Origin: Hermatobates lingyangjiaoensis
Lineage: Eukaryota > Arthropoda > Insecta > Hemiptera > Hermatobatidae
NCBI GenBank assembly: GCA_026182355.1
Contig: JAPFBL010000234.1
Coordinates: 434,001-498,000, forward strand
Direction of reading: 5' to 3'
Length of the DNA stretch: 64,000 nt
Part shown: positions 44,325-54,122 of the stretch, one piece after another
How the letters are laid out: the number at the start of each line of letters is the position of its first letter
Numbering within the stretch: the first letter of the stretch is position 1
Position numbers and translations under genes: made by a program
Notes under the pieces: generated by a model
Seen by the model: the letters and a program-made list of their open reading frames with translations, nothing else
What the model was told of the DNA's origin: nothing
Databases searched by the model: none

Positions 44325-44466
44325 ATTTTGTTGAAATGTACCGCAGCTTCGGCATTACCGACTTTCAAACTAAGCTGTTCCAGTCTCCTGATAGTATATA
44401 TTGTTCTCCGAGAAGCGGTACATTTCAACAAAATATGCCTTTAAGAAGATTTGCTGCCAACCTATA
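44325..44466. mobile_element. Penelope N-terminal fragments, inverted pair
   Basis: On the minus strand, RRLEQLSLKVGNAEAAVHFN ends at a Phe-Asn-Lys codon run into TA repeats. On the plus strand, HFNKICLKKICCQPIL resembles FNNICLNEGLLPT of the intact element. These are 5' scraps of another Penelope copy. Confidence 0.6.
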
Positions 44467-44469
44467 CTA

Positions 44470-44768
44470 ATATATATATATATATATATATACAATTAAA
44501 AGAAACGGTCCAGCGGACTTTTTTAAATAAAATAAATTTAAAACGAAGGAAACACACAGAAAGACACAGACATAACTCACATCGATATTTCGATGTGAGT
44601 TATGTCTGTGTCTTTCTGTGTGTTTCCTTCGTTTTGAATTTATTTGATATATATATACATATATCAGTCTCCGCTTGTCTTTATAGTGGCTCACATCTAT
44701 CTACCTGATGGCAAAGTGGCCAAAATGGTTGAGACTTTTTGTGATCTCTTGAATATTTTTCTCTCTGA

Positions 44769-44801
<33 letters not shown>
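44470..44801. repeat. TA tracts with a palindromic terminus (family E)
   Basis: TA tracts lie at 44470-44492 and 44773-44801. Between them, 44525-44640 is a palindrome of about 115 bp (arms GAAGGAAACACACAGAAAG, then ACACAGACATAACTCACATC) with CGATATTTCG at its centre. That resembles the GAAATAT block of the family E terminus at 7205. Confidence 0.6.
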
Positions 44802-44804
<3 letters not shown>

Positions 44805-46065
44805 CTGTACATTGGTTCACTTTCAGTGGAAACAATTGCCTTTCTGTTTCAACTTTTTGTGTTCTCTTTTTCAACAGCTAGGTAATCAAAATACTCCACA
44901 TCAGGGCAAATTAGGATAGAGCTAAACGGAAAAATCCTTTCAATAATCTTCTTTTTGGAAAATGTCATTCAGACGAATCTGATTTTGACAAAATATGTTT
45001 GACAAAACTCATGTTGATAATCGTTTAGAAATGTTAAAACAACGATAAAGCAATTTATATTTGTTCTGTCGTTTTTGTCCATTCATTAATAAAAAAAACA
45101 ACCTAAAACGATTAACTATTATGGTATTTATGTCATTAATAATAAATGTTAGTAATATTTCCTTAAGCACGCACAGTTGTTAGGATAATTCGAATTCGTC
45201 AATATGGCTGACTAAAACGGCGCACAGAACCAATTATATTGAGGTAATATGTTTGAGGCTGTAATTATTTCCAATAAGCTTAATTAATACTATTCATCAT
45301 ATTATCCCAACAGGTAATAACAGTCAAATAACTCTTTATTCCTGACTGCAAATAACTCCCGGCTAAAAGCCGTTTTTAAACCTAATAGATAAATTAAATC
45401 TCCCTAAACGTTTCGATTCCTTTAGTATCAAAATGCCCAAGTCTGCTATACTTAACAGCAAATCGACTAAATCATCTTAACTCCTTCTTTTATTTATACA
45501 TTGAGTATATAAAAGGAATCCAAAAATAATTACAGAGTAATTGATAACATTTCTTTACTGTTTTATTATAACTTAAAAGTTTTGAAACAAAGAAATTCAA
45601 ATTTAAGTAAAATAAATTAATTAAATTGAAAATGATATAGAACATATACATATTTATTTTTCTTGAGCTATACGAATTTTTAGAGTTTGTTGTATATTTT
45701 CATTAATATTATAAACATTTCAGAGTCAAAGACATCAATGTAAAGCATTAATTTTTTTTTAATAATTATTCAGATCATTTATGATACTTTTAATAAAATA
45801 CAGTTTTATTTGTAAAAAGGGACATTATTTATTTTTAACTTATGAATACCTGATTCAGATTGAGAGACTAGCAGATGTCCTCATCTTTGGTATGCATTTT
45901 ACAAAAATTAAGAGATGACACGTGGTATTCCAAAATATTATTGGAAATTATAGTATAGTAAAAAAGGTCATTATTGGTTCAGTCCATAATTATCATTAGG
46001 TTTCGAGTTTCTTTTATGTCTTGCAGCATCAGATACTGAGCTCAAATTTAATTTTACTCGTATTC
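44805..46065. other. No recognisable feature
   Basis: AT-rich DNA without gene signals. Confidence 0.5.
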
Positions 46066-46069
46066 TAGC

Positions 46070-46458
46070 CATACTTGTTAATTGATATGCAGGTAGGTAG
46101 CAAGCGAATTATTTAAACTACAAATGAAATAAAAATCAACTAAAAATACTTACTTACTATAGTAAAAATACCTGTATATTTTTAGCTAATACCTATATAC
46201 CTGTGTACCAAAATTTCGCTTCTGCGTTGAATTTCCAATCTATTTAAATTGTAGCTTTTAAGTTAGTCATACACCAATCCACTGAACACTTTTCAGCTTG
46301 CTAGGAGTAATGGTGGTTAAGTTTGCTTGTGACAAAATTTTTGGACAAACAAAACAAATAGATAGATATTTTTCTAAGGGTGAATTTGGTTTCTGTAATG
46401 TAAAAAAACGTAAAGACAACTTGAAATAAGTCAGTTCTAAGCAATTTACAGACACCAC
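46070..46458. repeat. Interspersed repeat T, copy 1
   Basis: Segments such as CTTGTGACAAAATTTT, TTTTCTAAGGGTGAATT and CTTGAAATAAGTCAGTTCTA recur in the same order at 62560-63060. Copy identity is moderate and the class is unknown. Confidence 0.6.
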
Positions 46459-46459
46459 C

Positions 46460-46868
46460 TATCTTTTATTTATATATATGAATTATAGATGAAATTTCTT
46501 TCCTTTAATGATGTGTATTTCTCAAATAAAAATGTTATTCTGAAAAAATAGAGTGGCATACAAACAATTATTCAAATTTCATAAAGAAAAATAAATGTTG
46601 TACAAAACATAATTTATTACTTTCTTAATTAAAGGAAACAAAATTACAGTAGATAGTCATTTATCGAAGAGTTTATAATAATATTCTGAGCCCGTCTTCT
46701 TGTTATACATGAGCCATTTATGGTGTAGATATGTGTATAATTTTGTGGGGAATATCTTACCCAAAGAGTCTCTGAGGCAGACGTTTGGCAGGTGGAGACC
46801 AGATTAGGACAGTGACAATGTGCTTCCCTCTGGACAGGTAGATGCAGAGTTTCATAACGACTCTGCAC
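46460..46868. other. No recognisable gene
   Basis: The minus frame 46644-46868 (74 codons) is slightly GC-richer than the flanks but resembles no family I know. It directly precedes a SINE fragment. Confidence 0.4.
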
Positions 46869-46870
46869 CT

Positions 46871-47030
46871 TTATTTATTTATGCGGGATGCGAATAAATC
46901 TAAGCATATCATCCTTCAGAAAGAACGTTAAGGAGTCGGCCGTGTGCCTCTACGATGTCCAGGTATTTTTTAAAGACCCCTACTCTAAATACATTTGAGT
47001 TAAGCAAAATTTACGACTCTCAATGTATAA
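46871..47030 (+). mobile_element. SINE fragment
   Basis: It retains GCGGGATGCGAATAAATC, GAACGTTAAGGAGTCGG, GATGTCCAGGTA and CCTACTCTAAATACATTTG of the SINE family. Both ends are missing. Confidence 0.75.
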
Positions 47031-47146
47031 GCAATATATAATATAGCTGGAGCATTACTAAAATAAGTGACAATGAATGAGCCACAATATCCACCCCATA
47101 GAACAGCACTAAAAGGAAAAAAGACTTATAAGTTTGAGCGTTGGAA

Positions 47147-47475
47147 GGGGGCCAGGCTACCTCAGTGGTTACGTACTCGCCTCTGAAATGATAGGACCGG
47201 GGTTCAATCCTCACCTGGCTCTCGATTTATTCACGCGGGAGGTGAATAAATCTAAGCACGTCGTCCCTCGGAGAAGGACGTTAAACCGTCGGTCCCGAGC
47301 TTGAACGATGTCAGGTACTCGTTAAAGATCCCTACTCTAAATACATTTGAGTTACGCAAAATTTAGGACTCCCATTGTAGAATCAATCTTCATTGTGTGG
47401 TATCACAATGGGCCAATGCTCGGCCTACGTGTGTTCCCTTGTGGGACTGCCACTGCAACCTAACCTAACCTCGGA
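47147..47475 (+). mobile_element. tRNA-derived SINE, full length, 8-bp TSD
   Basis: Box A TACCTCAGTGG at 47158-47168 and box B GGTTCAATCC at 47201-47210, followed by the family body and a CCTAACCTAACC tail. The direct repeat CGTTGGAA flanks it at 47139-47146 and 47476-47483. It is the best-preserved plus-strand copy and serves as the reference for the other copies. Confidence 0.9.
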
Positions 47476-47749
47476 CGTTGGAAAACAAAACAAAACATAA
47501 CATATGTTGGCAGTTTGTTGTGTTTTAATAAAGCTTGGTTTTTTGAGGTGGTGCATAATGTAAGAAGCTTGTTCGAATTTACACAAATAGATCACACCCT
47601 CATACTCATGTACAAAGTATCTGTAAAAAAATAAAGTATCTCTGTAAAATTTTGCAACTATACTTTCCAAACCTTCTTTCAATTTATCGGTACTCCCAAT
47701 TACTCATTTATAGCATTTCTTTTTAGTATTACTCATTGTTACCTCCACG

Positions 47750-47935
47750 GCTCATGTCGCTACGGGCTGTCCAGATGAGAAGGTCAGTGTAAAGCAGGGC
47801 TTCCACCCCAGTGTTGCTCTGATCGCATGTATCATATCATTAATCATCAAGTTGAAAGCTGGCAGCTAGTCACGACTCCTAGAACAGCAATTCTTTTCTT
47901 TGGAAGCGATTCTTTAGTACCCGATCACTAGTTCA
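47750..47935 (-). pseudogene. Non-LTR RT relic around the YADD box
   Basis: On the minus strand, with one frameshift, FNLMINDMIHAIRAT, GVEALLYTD and LLIWTARSDMSR match the RT stretch FxLxINDxxxxI...LYADDLLIW. The second Asp of YADD is lost at the frameshift. It is a short dead fragment; the clade is unresolved and no link to the GC-rich block at 48.2 kb is shown. Confidence 0.55.
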
Positions 47936-48199
47936 AACTCTGTTGATTCTTTGACCTAAAAAATGTAATAAGAGTTGAATTATTTTTCGGCAATATTATT
48001 TTGAATCATTTCACGTATTAGCAAATCATACTTTATAGGGTGGTATGTGTTTTTTGATACAATTCATTCAATATTGGAATGAAAACGTTGTGAATTCAAA
48101 AATATTGAATAAAATATTAGTTAATAAACAATGGTTAATGTCAACATGACAGGATTACTCTCGAATGTTTATCAACATAGCACAGTCCTTTGATTTCAT

Positions 48200-48415
48200 C
48201 CGTGTTATTCATCGTTGTTTAAAGTTGCAGGCCTTTTCAAGGGCTCAGGGTCCCCTTTGCTTAGAGGGTTCTCCTTATTGGGGGAGGCAGAGCCCCTGAT
48301 CCCCCTGCGCCGATCCGGCAGTGTCCTTGCCTTGTGAGCAGGCAACAGGTGACGCTGCTTGCGCAGACTGTCTAACAGGTGGAAGGCTTTGTAGACACTG
48401 ACCTCACCAAAGTTG
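48200..48415. other. GC-rich block of unknown nature
   Basis: Clearly GC-richer than its surroundings. The minus frame LVNFGEVSVYKAFHLLDSLR then KQRHLLPAHKARTLPDRRR is open for about 45 codons and looks protein-like, but has no start and no family I recognise. It could be an exon or another element's coding fragment. Confidence 0.3.
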
Positions 48416-48419
48416 ACTA

Positions 48420-50385
48420 AATGGAACCTAGATATGACATTCTACCGAGAACACTTAAAATATTACCGGCATTGCGGAAGGCCTTGCGGATTTCCTTCGG
48501 GTTTCCGTACTCCCCAACGTTACAGTTGGATTTGTGGCATCTTTGTTTCCTCACTCAGTATAGATAAACTCAATAGGAAGTCACTGTGTGAGAAGCAGTA
48601 CCTTTTTGACTCCAGAGAAACAAGAATTTTTTAAGTAATTAAAACTCACAACAGACACTTACCTGAGTTTCTCATCTACTCTCTTACTAAAATATTAAGG
48701 AATCTAGTATATTTACTTCTATATAAATGAATGATGAAAAAATTATCCATATGGGACAACATCAGTTCAGCAATAAACTAATTTTTTACTTGAAACATAA
48801 AGAAACTCTTTCAATGTCAACTGTTTGGTTGAAACTTTCTCATAAGAGAAATTGCTTAGTTATCAACCGTACTCTATATGTATTCTCAGCCAATATTTCA
48901 TATGTCTCCTGGAAAAAGTTTACCCAAAATTTAATCCAATGCCTTTAAACCAATTAATAATTGAATTAATATATAATCCAATATTACCAAAAAAAATTGA
49001 TTGATACATGCAAATGCTAAACACTAAAAGAAGATGAAGTGGGAGAAATCTATTTGCTGTTAGATGTAGAAGCCGAGATTGGATTTTGATAAATACATAT
49101 ACATATAGAAAACTAGATTTATCATATATCAATCAAACCATGTATCAATTATTTTTGTTATGATCTGTAAAGTTATGAATCAAATACTGTTTTAATGAGT
49201 ATTGCAAATATTTGTTTTATGAAACACAGAGCGGTATAAAACACTGACTAATATTTTGAACAAGGAGGGATGTGACCAGACTGTTTGCTCGAATCGAAGT
49301 AAAGTTGTCAGTCGTATTTATAAAACAGGGAACAACACTCTAAGCCATAACGCTTTAAAATCCATGACTGATAGGAACAATGTCTAACGATTGTGATTTA
49401 AACGGTTTCGTGGAGCGAGATCTAAGTAGCTAAATGTGGGATTCTTCAAATGCCTTCAAAACTTAAACGACTGTCATCGAACAATGTTGGACTTGATAAC
49501 AGTCATTGGAAGGAATGCCATTCCTTCTGTCTTTTAGACTGGAGAACAACAGGTCGCATTGTTAATGGGAGAAAGGTGATTACAAATGAAACTTAATAAT
49601 TGACCTTTTTAATTATTTTTTTGACTTTTGCAATGAAAATAAATTAATAAAATTTATGGCATGCAATATTTACGTTCAGTTATTAATAAATACAATCATT
49701 AATAGTAGTAGAAGTGTGAGGAAGATGGTAAAGTTTAGGCATGGAGTATGATTGTGTACCTTTCCAGTAAATCGAAATATAATAATAAATAAATAAGTGG
49801 TTGGCCTCCAGAAAAGAGTATGATAGTGCAAAACAGTGAACTATTTCGAAATTTTAAACAATTCATAAATCTTATAGAATTTCCAAAAATTTTATAGTAT
49901 GTATCTAAATGTTTAATTTAATGTAATGAAAGGCTTAATGTAATCGTACTGTCATGTATTTTAAATGTTAAAACTAAGATTCGATAGCATGTAATATTAA
50001 ATATGGTGCATGCAAAATAAATGGATAAAAAAAAACCGAAAGCTTAATACAGACTCATATACACATCTAACCAAGAACTATATATCTCTCAAATTTCATT
50101 ATGTTGCATTAAATTTTGCAACCAGCAGCACTCATGCAAAATTTTAATACATAAACTCTACCCATTCACAAACAGATATCACAGAAAAAAAAGAAATATA
50201 TTTAAGAGACCTAAAGTGTGTTAAACCGTTAAAATTTCAAATAAATTATTTTTGTTATGACCTGCAAAGTTATGAATAAAATACTGTTTTAATAAGTATT
50301 GCAAATATTTGTTTTATTTATTTAAACAGTCATAAAAATGTTAAAAAAACCATTATGGGGAGTTGAGATAAATAATCCATTTAGT
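48420..50385. other. No recognisable feature
   Basis: Mostly AT-rich. 48420-48640 is mildly GC-richer. 49240-49400 has an open 55-codon stretch (KEGCDQTVCSNRSKVVSRIY and on) of unknown origin. Nothing here can be called a gene. Confidence 0.4.
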
Positions 50386-50388
50386 GTA

Positions 50389-50640
50389 CTTACTGTCGTA
50401 AGACTAGGTTTAAGTCTAAACGACAGTAAGGAAGTCTAAAATGAGGCTAAGATCTTTCTACTAAAATCACCATCCACCTTCAGAGTGACACGATGATTCG
50501 GCGTTTTCTATCCTCTAAATATAATTAGTTATTACAATGGAAAAACATGAATCTCATTTACAAATCTCTTATGGTTATTTGAACATTGATTTTTATTTCG
50601 CATGTTTATTATGAAACCCTGTAAAAATTTTAATAAACTA
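50389..50640. other. Hairpin and decayed family C remnant
   Basis: CTTACTGTCGT and ACGACAGTAAG (50389-50430) form a hairpin. It is followed by GGCTAAGATCTTTCTAC and CTTATGGTTATTTGAACATT, which look like a very worn Penelope C terminus. Confidence 0.4.
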
Positions 50641-50644
50641 AGTT

Positions 50645-50878
50645 ATGAAAACATTTAATTTGGAATCAAACAACAATAATAATAAAACCCAATAAGTTTT
50701 TAGTCAAATTCTTTTCAGGTTTTTTTTTTGCCAATTTTTGTGATATTAGTGTAAGAAATACTTAAAAGGACGTAATGAGAATTGTATGAATGATTTTTAA
50801 GAAAGGCTTTACAAATGGGATTTATAAGTTGTACTGTTGAGATCTTCAGTTCTGAAAAAAAATATTTTAAGGTTAATT
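50645..50878. other. No recognisable feature
   Basis: AT-rich DNA. Confidence 0.5.
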
Positions 50879-50879
50879 T

Positions 50880-51235
50880 TTTAGTATGATTTATATTATT
50901 AATATGGCAAACCGTCATACCTCGTACGATGATCTTAGAGTCTTAGAATTAGTAGTAATACTGTCCGTCATACCTCGTAAATTCTCAGAATGCTGAGAAT
51001 TTACAAGGTATGACAGACAGTATTACTACTAATTCTAATATTACTAACCTCAGTAGAACTAACTCATGAACTAGATCTTGGAGTTGTTGGAGCGCTTTTG
51101 GACGTTGTCCATCTTCAATCGCAACTAACCTCCTCTGAGTAAGATGGACAACGTCCGAGAGCGCTCCAACGACTCCAAGATCATAGTACGAGGTATGACA
51201 GTTAGCCATATTAATAATATAAATCATACTAACCT
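50880..51235. mobile_element. Nested palindromic foldback elements
   Basis: Outer arms (GATTTATATTATTAATATGG at 50885 and its complement at about 51208-51227, each with CGTCATACCTCGTAC) enclose two further palindromes. One is centred near 50990 (AGAATTAGTAGTAATACTGT, CCGTCATACCTCGTAAATTC). The other is centred near 51118 (GGACGTTGTCCATCTT and AAGATGGACAACGTCC). It belongs to the same family as 2812-3050 by the shared CGTCATACCTCGTA box. The nesting suggests one foldback unit inserted into another. Confidence 0.78.
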
Positions 51236-51239
51236 CAGT

Positions 51240-51598
51240 GGTAAAAATAATATGCATGTATTTAATTTTTAGTATATAAATGAATCGGCGATGAATTTGA
51301 CAGATTTTGTATTCTAGGGATTGTATTTTATGATAAATTGAAAAAAATATAAATTAAATAAAATTATAATTAATAATTTAGTGTAAGATTGTTGAAAAGA
51401 AGTGTTGCTTTAAAGGGTAGATTTAGCAGGTTTACAGGCCTATTTGAATGCATGAGATTTGAGAGTGATTCGATTTTATGTTTTCATGAGTATCGAGCCA
51501 TTTAGATGATGATTTCATTGAGCCTCGATGAAAAAGGCATTTTAACAGTGTGTAAGGAAAACAGAGACGCAGTGTGTTTTATAGTTAATGGTGCCATT
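51240..51598. other. No recognisable feature
   Basis: AT-rich DNA. Confidence 0.5.
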
Positions 51599-51599
51599 A

Positions 51600-51800
51600 A
51601 TTAAGAGAGGGCTGTGTGGTGGGGGGCTAGGGGGGGGATTGTCTTGGGGAGGGGGGCGTAGGGCGCGTGCGACACACAGAACGAAAAGGAGATAGGCGAT
51701 CCACGTGAGTCAGACAGAGACACATGTGTTCGATCGATACATCATTTGGTTGCCTTAGTAACACATTACAGCACCCCCTACCCCCACCCCCCCTCAAACT
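51600..51800. other. GC-rich island with G-tract and C-tract
   Basis: G runs at 51617-51657 (GGGGGGCTAGGGGGGGGATT and on) and C runs at 51773-51796 (CCCCCTACCCCCACCCCCCC) flank about 115 bp with CACGTGAGTCAG (E-box plus AP-1-like site) and ACATGTG. It stands out sharply from AT-rich flanks. It could be a regulatory element or a fold-back structure; no coding is evident. Confidence 0.4.
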
Positions 51801-52234
51801 TCCATAATATCTTTACGAGTTAGTCCAATGAATTTTTCCATATTTGAGAGCCAAAAAAAAAAAAATAAAAATAAAAATGAAAAAAAGACAAGCTTTCAAT
51901 AACACGTGTATTTCTTAAAAAAAGAAAAAACCCCTGGACCGATAAGGTGACACACGTGTCCTTGACCGGCCAAAGACCCTTTGTCTACTACTGGCCCTTG
52001 GTACTACTCCATTCATCTAGCCCTCTGTCACCCTTTACTGCAATCCCTTGACCTCCAGCATTCCTCCCTTATACCTGCTTCATTTATATCTCAATATAAG
52101 AGAGAGACACGTAAAATAAAGAAATTTACAATTAAAAATCTTATTAAGAAGAGAAATAACAAATATTCTGTCAAATTAAATATTCTTCATACCTTTTGTG
52201 AGGCCAAAAATTTCTCAACGTATTAATCTCTCCC

Positions 52235-52238
<4 letters not shown>
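51801..52238. other. No recognisable feature
   Basis: Mixed composition with A-rich runs. The 81-codon plus frame at 51981 has no family resemblance. Confidence 0.45.
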
Positions 52239-52239
<1 letters not shown>

Positions 52240-52298
<59 letters not shown>

Positions 52299-52299
52299 G

Positions 52300-52334
<35 letters not shown>

Positions 52335-52361
52335 TATATATGTCTATATGTATATATATAT
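52240..52361. repeat. Compound (CT)n(TA)n microsatellite
   Basis: About 17 CT units run directly into TA repeats with TG interruptions. A family D Penelope terminus follows. Confidence 0.95.
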
Positions 52362-52365
52362 AACA

Positions 52366-52509
52366 TTAAATTACACAAAGCACGACACAGAAAAATGAAT
52401 AAAAAGCACACTTACAGAATTCTCAATATTTCGAACTGTTGTTCGACATCAGGAGTAGACTAGAAGAGAGGACGAAGTGAGAGAGATCTCCCCACTTTGA
52501 AGGACGGAG

Positions 52510-52511
<2 letters not shown>
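52366..52511 (-). mobile_element. Penelope-type terminus, family D, copy 2
   Basis: Matches 22211-22360 and is likewise placed between TA tracts. On the minus strand, stem I is CTC/GAG (better than copy 1). Stem II is GAAC-AACA-GUUC, then GAA, AUAU and U. The box reads CTGATGT, so A9 is mutated. Read together, the two copies imply an ancestral hammerhead with CTGATGA and CTC/GAG. Confidence 0.55.

Positions 52512-52551
<40 letters not shown>
52512..52551. repeat. (TA)n microsatellite
   Basis: Twenty TA units between a family D terminus and a family C terminus. Confidence 0.95.
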
Positions 52552-52553
<2 letters not shown>

Positions 52554-52611
52554 ATGATCAAACCACGATAAGAAATGGGAAAACAAGACAAAGTTGTTTT
52601 TTGACTCAGTT

Positions 52612-52672
52612 GGGTTTTTGACTCTGACGAAGACCAGTTGTTACGGTTGAAAGATCTTTGTCTTGTTTTCCC
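52612..52672 (+). ncRNA. Hammerhead, family C, one stem-I mismatch
   Basis: CTGACGA at 52624-52630, extra A, stem II GACC/GGTT, GAA, AGATCT and U are all present. The first base after the predicted cut is T instead of A, breaking the closing pair of GACT/AGTC. Confidence 0.65.
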
Positions 52673-52731
52673 ATTTCTTATTGTGGTTTGATCATTGATT
52701 GTTATTTCACGTGTTTATGTGAAGTCTTTAG

Positions 52732-52762
<31 letters not shown>

Positions 52763-52858
52763 CAATGATCAAACCAAATTATGAAATGGGAAAACAAGAC
52801 TAAGATCTTCGTCAGAGTGAAAAACACAACTGACTCTGTTGGACCCAAACCAACAGTT

Positions 52859-52920
52859 GGGTTTTTGACTCTGACGAAGACCGCTTGTTACTGGTTGAAA
52901 TATCTTAGTCTTGTTTTCCT
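52859..52920 (+). ncRNA. Hammerhead, family C, altered stem III
   Basis: CTGACGA at 52871-52877 with extra A, GACC/GGTT and GACT/AGTC intact. The stem III palindrome AGATCT has become ATATCT and the outer CCC has become CCT. Confidence 0.6.
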
Positions 52921-53114
52921 ATTTCATATTGTAGTTTGATCATTGATTACGTTTTTATTCGAAATACCAATGAATGATCAAACCACAATATGAAATGAAA
53001 AAAAAAGACTAAGATTTTTTAACTATTATGGCTGAATGATCTTAGTCTTTTTTTCTCCATTTCACATTGTGGTTTGATCATTGACTGTTATTTCACGTGT
53101 TTATGTGAAATCAT

Positions 53115-53405
53115 TTTATATATAAATATGTATAAATGGATGATTAAATTACAAATAAAAAAAGACAAAAAAATCACAGATAATAGTGATGTGATCTGTT
53201 TAACGTTTTTGAAAGCTCATAATTTTAATTGTTTTCATATATTTATTAGTATAATGTTCGTTAATACCCAAAAAGGTTCATTTGAAGCCAATACGCGTTT
53301 GTTTTATAAGTATAAACCAGAGTAGAATTTTAGACTATTGTGAAAATTGTAATACTAAAGTGAACCAATCAAATGTAAATTTAAAAAAATTGAAGTAGCC
53401 TACAC
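53115..53405. other. No recognisable feature
   Basis: AT-rich DNA. The 83-codon plus frame at 53074-53325 begins inside a family C terminus and has no family resemblance. Confidence 0.5.
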
Positions 53406-53539
53406 TCAACTTCACTATAACCAAATATAATATCAAACGTTTTTGGTATATAATGTTTCATTTAGATATAATATAAATGTCTAAATCGGAGATGTTTATT
53501 AGGCTTTCATTCCTGGAGGTATTGAAGATAAAAATATCA

Positions 53540-53690
53540 GGAAAAAGACTTAAATCTTTTAACCGTAACAAGCGGTCTTCGTCAAAGCCAGACTGATATG
53601 ACTGAGTATCAGTTTTAACTCTGAAGAAAACCGTTTGTTCCGGTTAAAAGATCTTAGTCTTTTTTCTGATTTTTTGATTCTCTGATTCTT
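53540..53690. mobile_element. Penelope family C inverted pair, decayed
   Basis: The minus half ends GCGGTCTTCGTC and the plus half reads AACTCTGAAGAAAACCG, then GGTTAAAAGATCTTAGTC. The box (CTGAAGA) and GAAA to AAAA changes suggest no activity. Confidence 0.6.
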
Positions 53691-53804
53691 TTTTCAATCA
53701 GTTTTGACTCAGACGAAAACTACGAAAACTAAGTGATTGAACCAGTTATCAATATATGCGCTTAGTTCTGTGTATCACACAATTGATGCATATGATATCA
53801 TTTG

Positions 53805-54122
53805 TGTTACCACAGCAGTGGTAATACGATAGTTCGATCCCCACCTAGCCCTCGATTTATTCATGCGGGAGGTGAATAAAATTGAGCACGTCGTCCCTCG
53901 GAGAAGGACGTTAAACTGTCGGTCCAGAGCCTGTACGATGTCAGGTACTCGTTAAAGATCCCTACTCTAAATACACTTGAGTTAGGCAAAATTTAGAACT
54001 CCCACTGTAGAATCAATCTTCATTGTGTGGTATCACAAAGGGCCAATGCTCGGTCTAAGTGTGTTTCCTTGTGGAACTGCCACTGCAACCTAACCTGACC
54101 TAACCTAACCTAACCTAACTCA
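53805..54122 (+). mobile_element. tRNA-derived SINE, near full length
   Basis: A weak box A, GTTCGATCC box B near 53833, a body very close to 47147-47475, and a long CCTAACCTAACCTAACCT tail with one CTGACC variant. The 5' edge is mutated and no clear target duplication is seen. Confidence 0.82.

Larger units (their letters stand above)
52552..53112. mobile_element. Three family C inverted pairs in a row
   Basis: Each pair has a minus half starting ATCAATGATCAAACCA-like and a plus half ending TTGTGGTTTGATCATTGA. They lie at 52552-52732, 52755-52955 and 52965-53112, with TA tracts between the first two. The third pair has lost the ribozyme core. The ATTTCACGTGTTTATGTGAA hairpin near the outer 3' end is conserved in the first and third. 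Confidence 0.78.

Noticed and set aside
44451..44919. Tyr-Ile repeat proteins on both strands
   Set aside because: These are translations of TA tracts and a palindrome.
47158..47210. Functional tRNA gene
   Set aside because: Box A and box B are present but no cloverleaf or anticodon arm fits; they are the head of a SINE.
49240..49400. Tc1/mariner transposase
   Set aside because: The short open stretch has no helix-turn-helix or DDE motif and no flanking inverted repeats that I can see.
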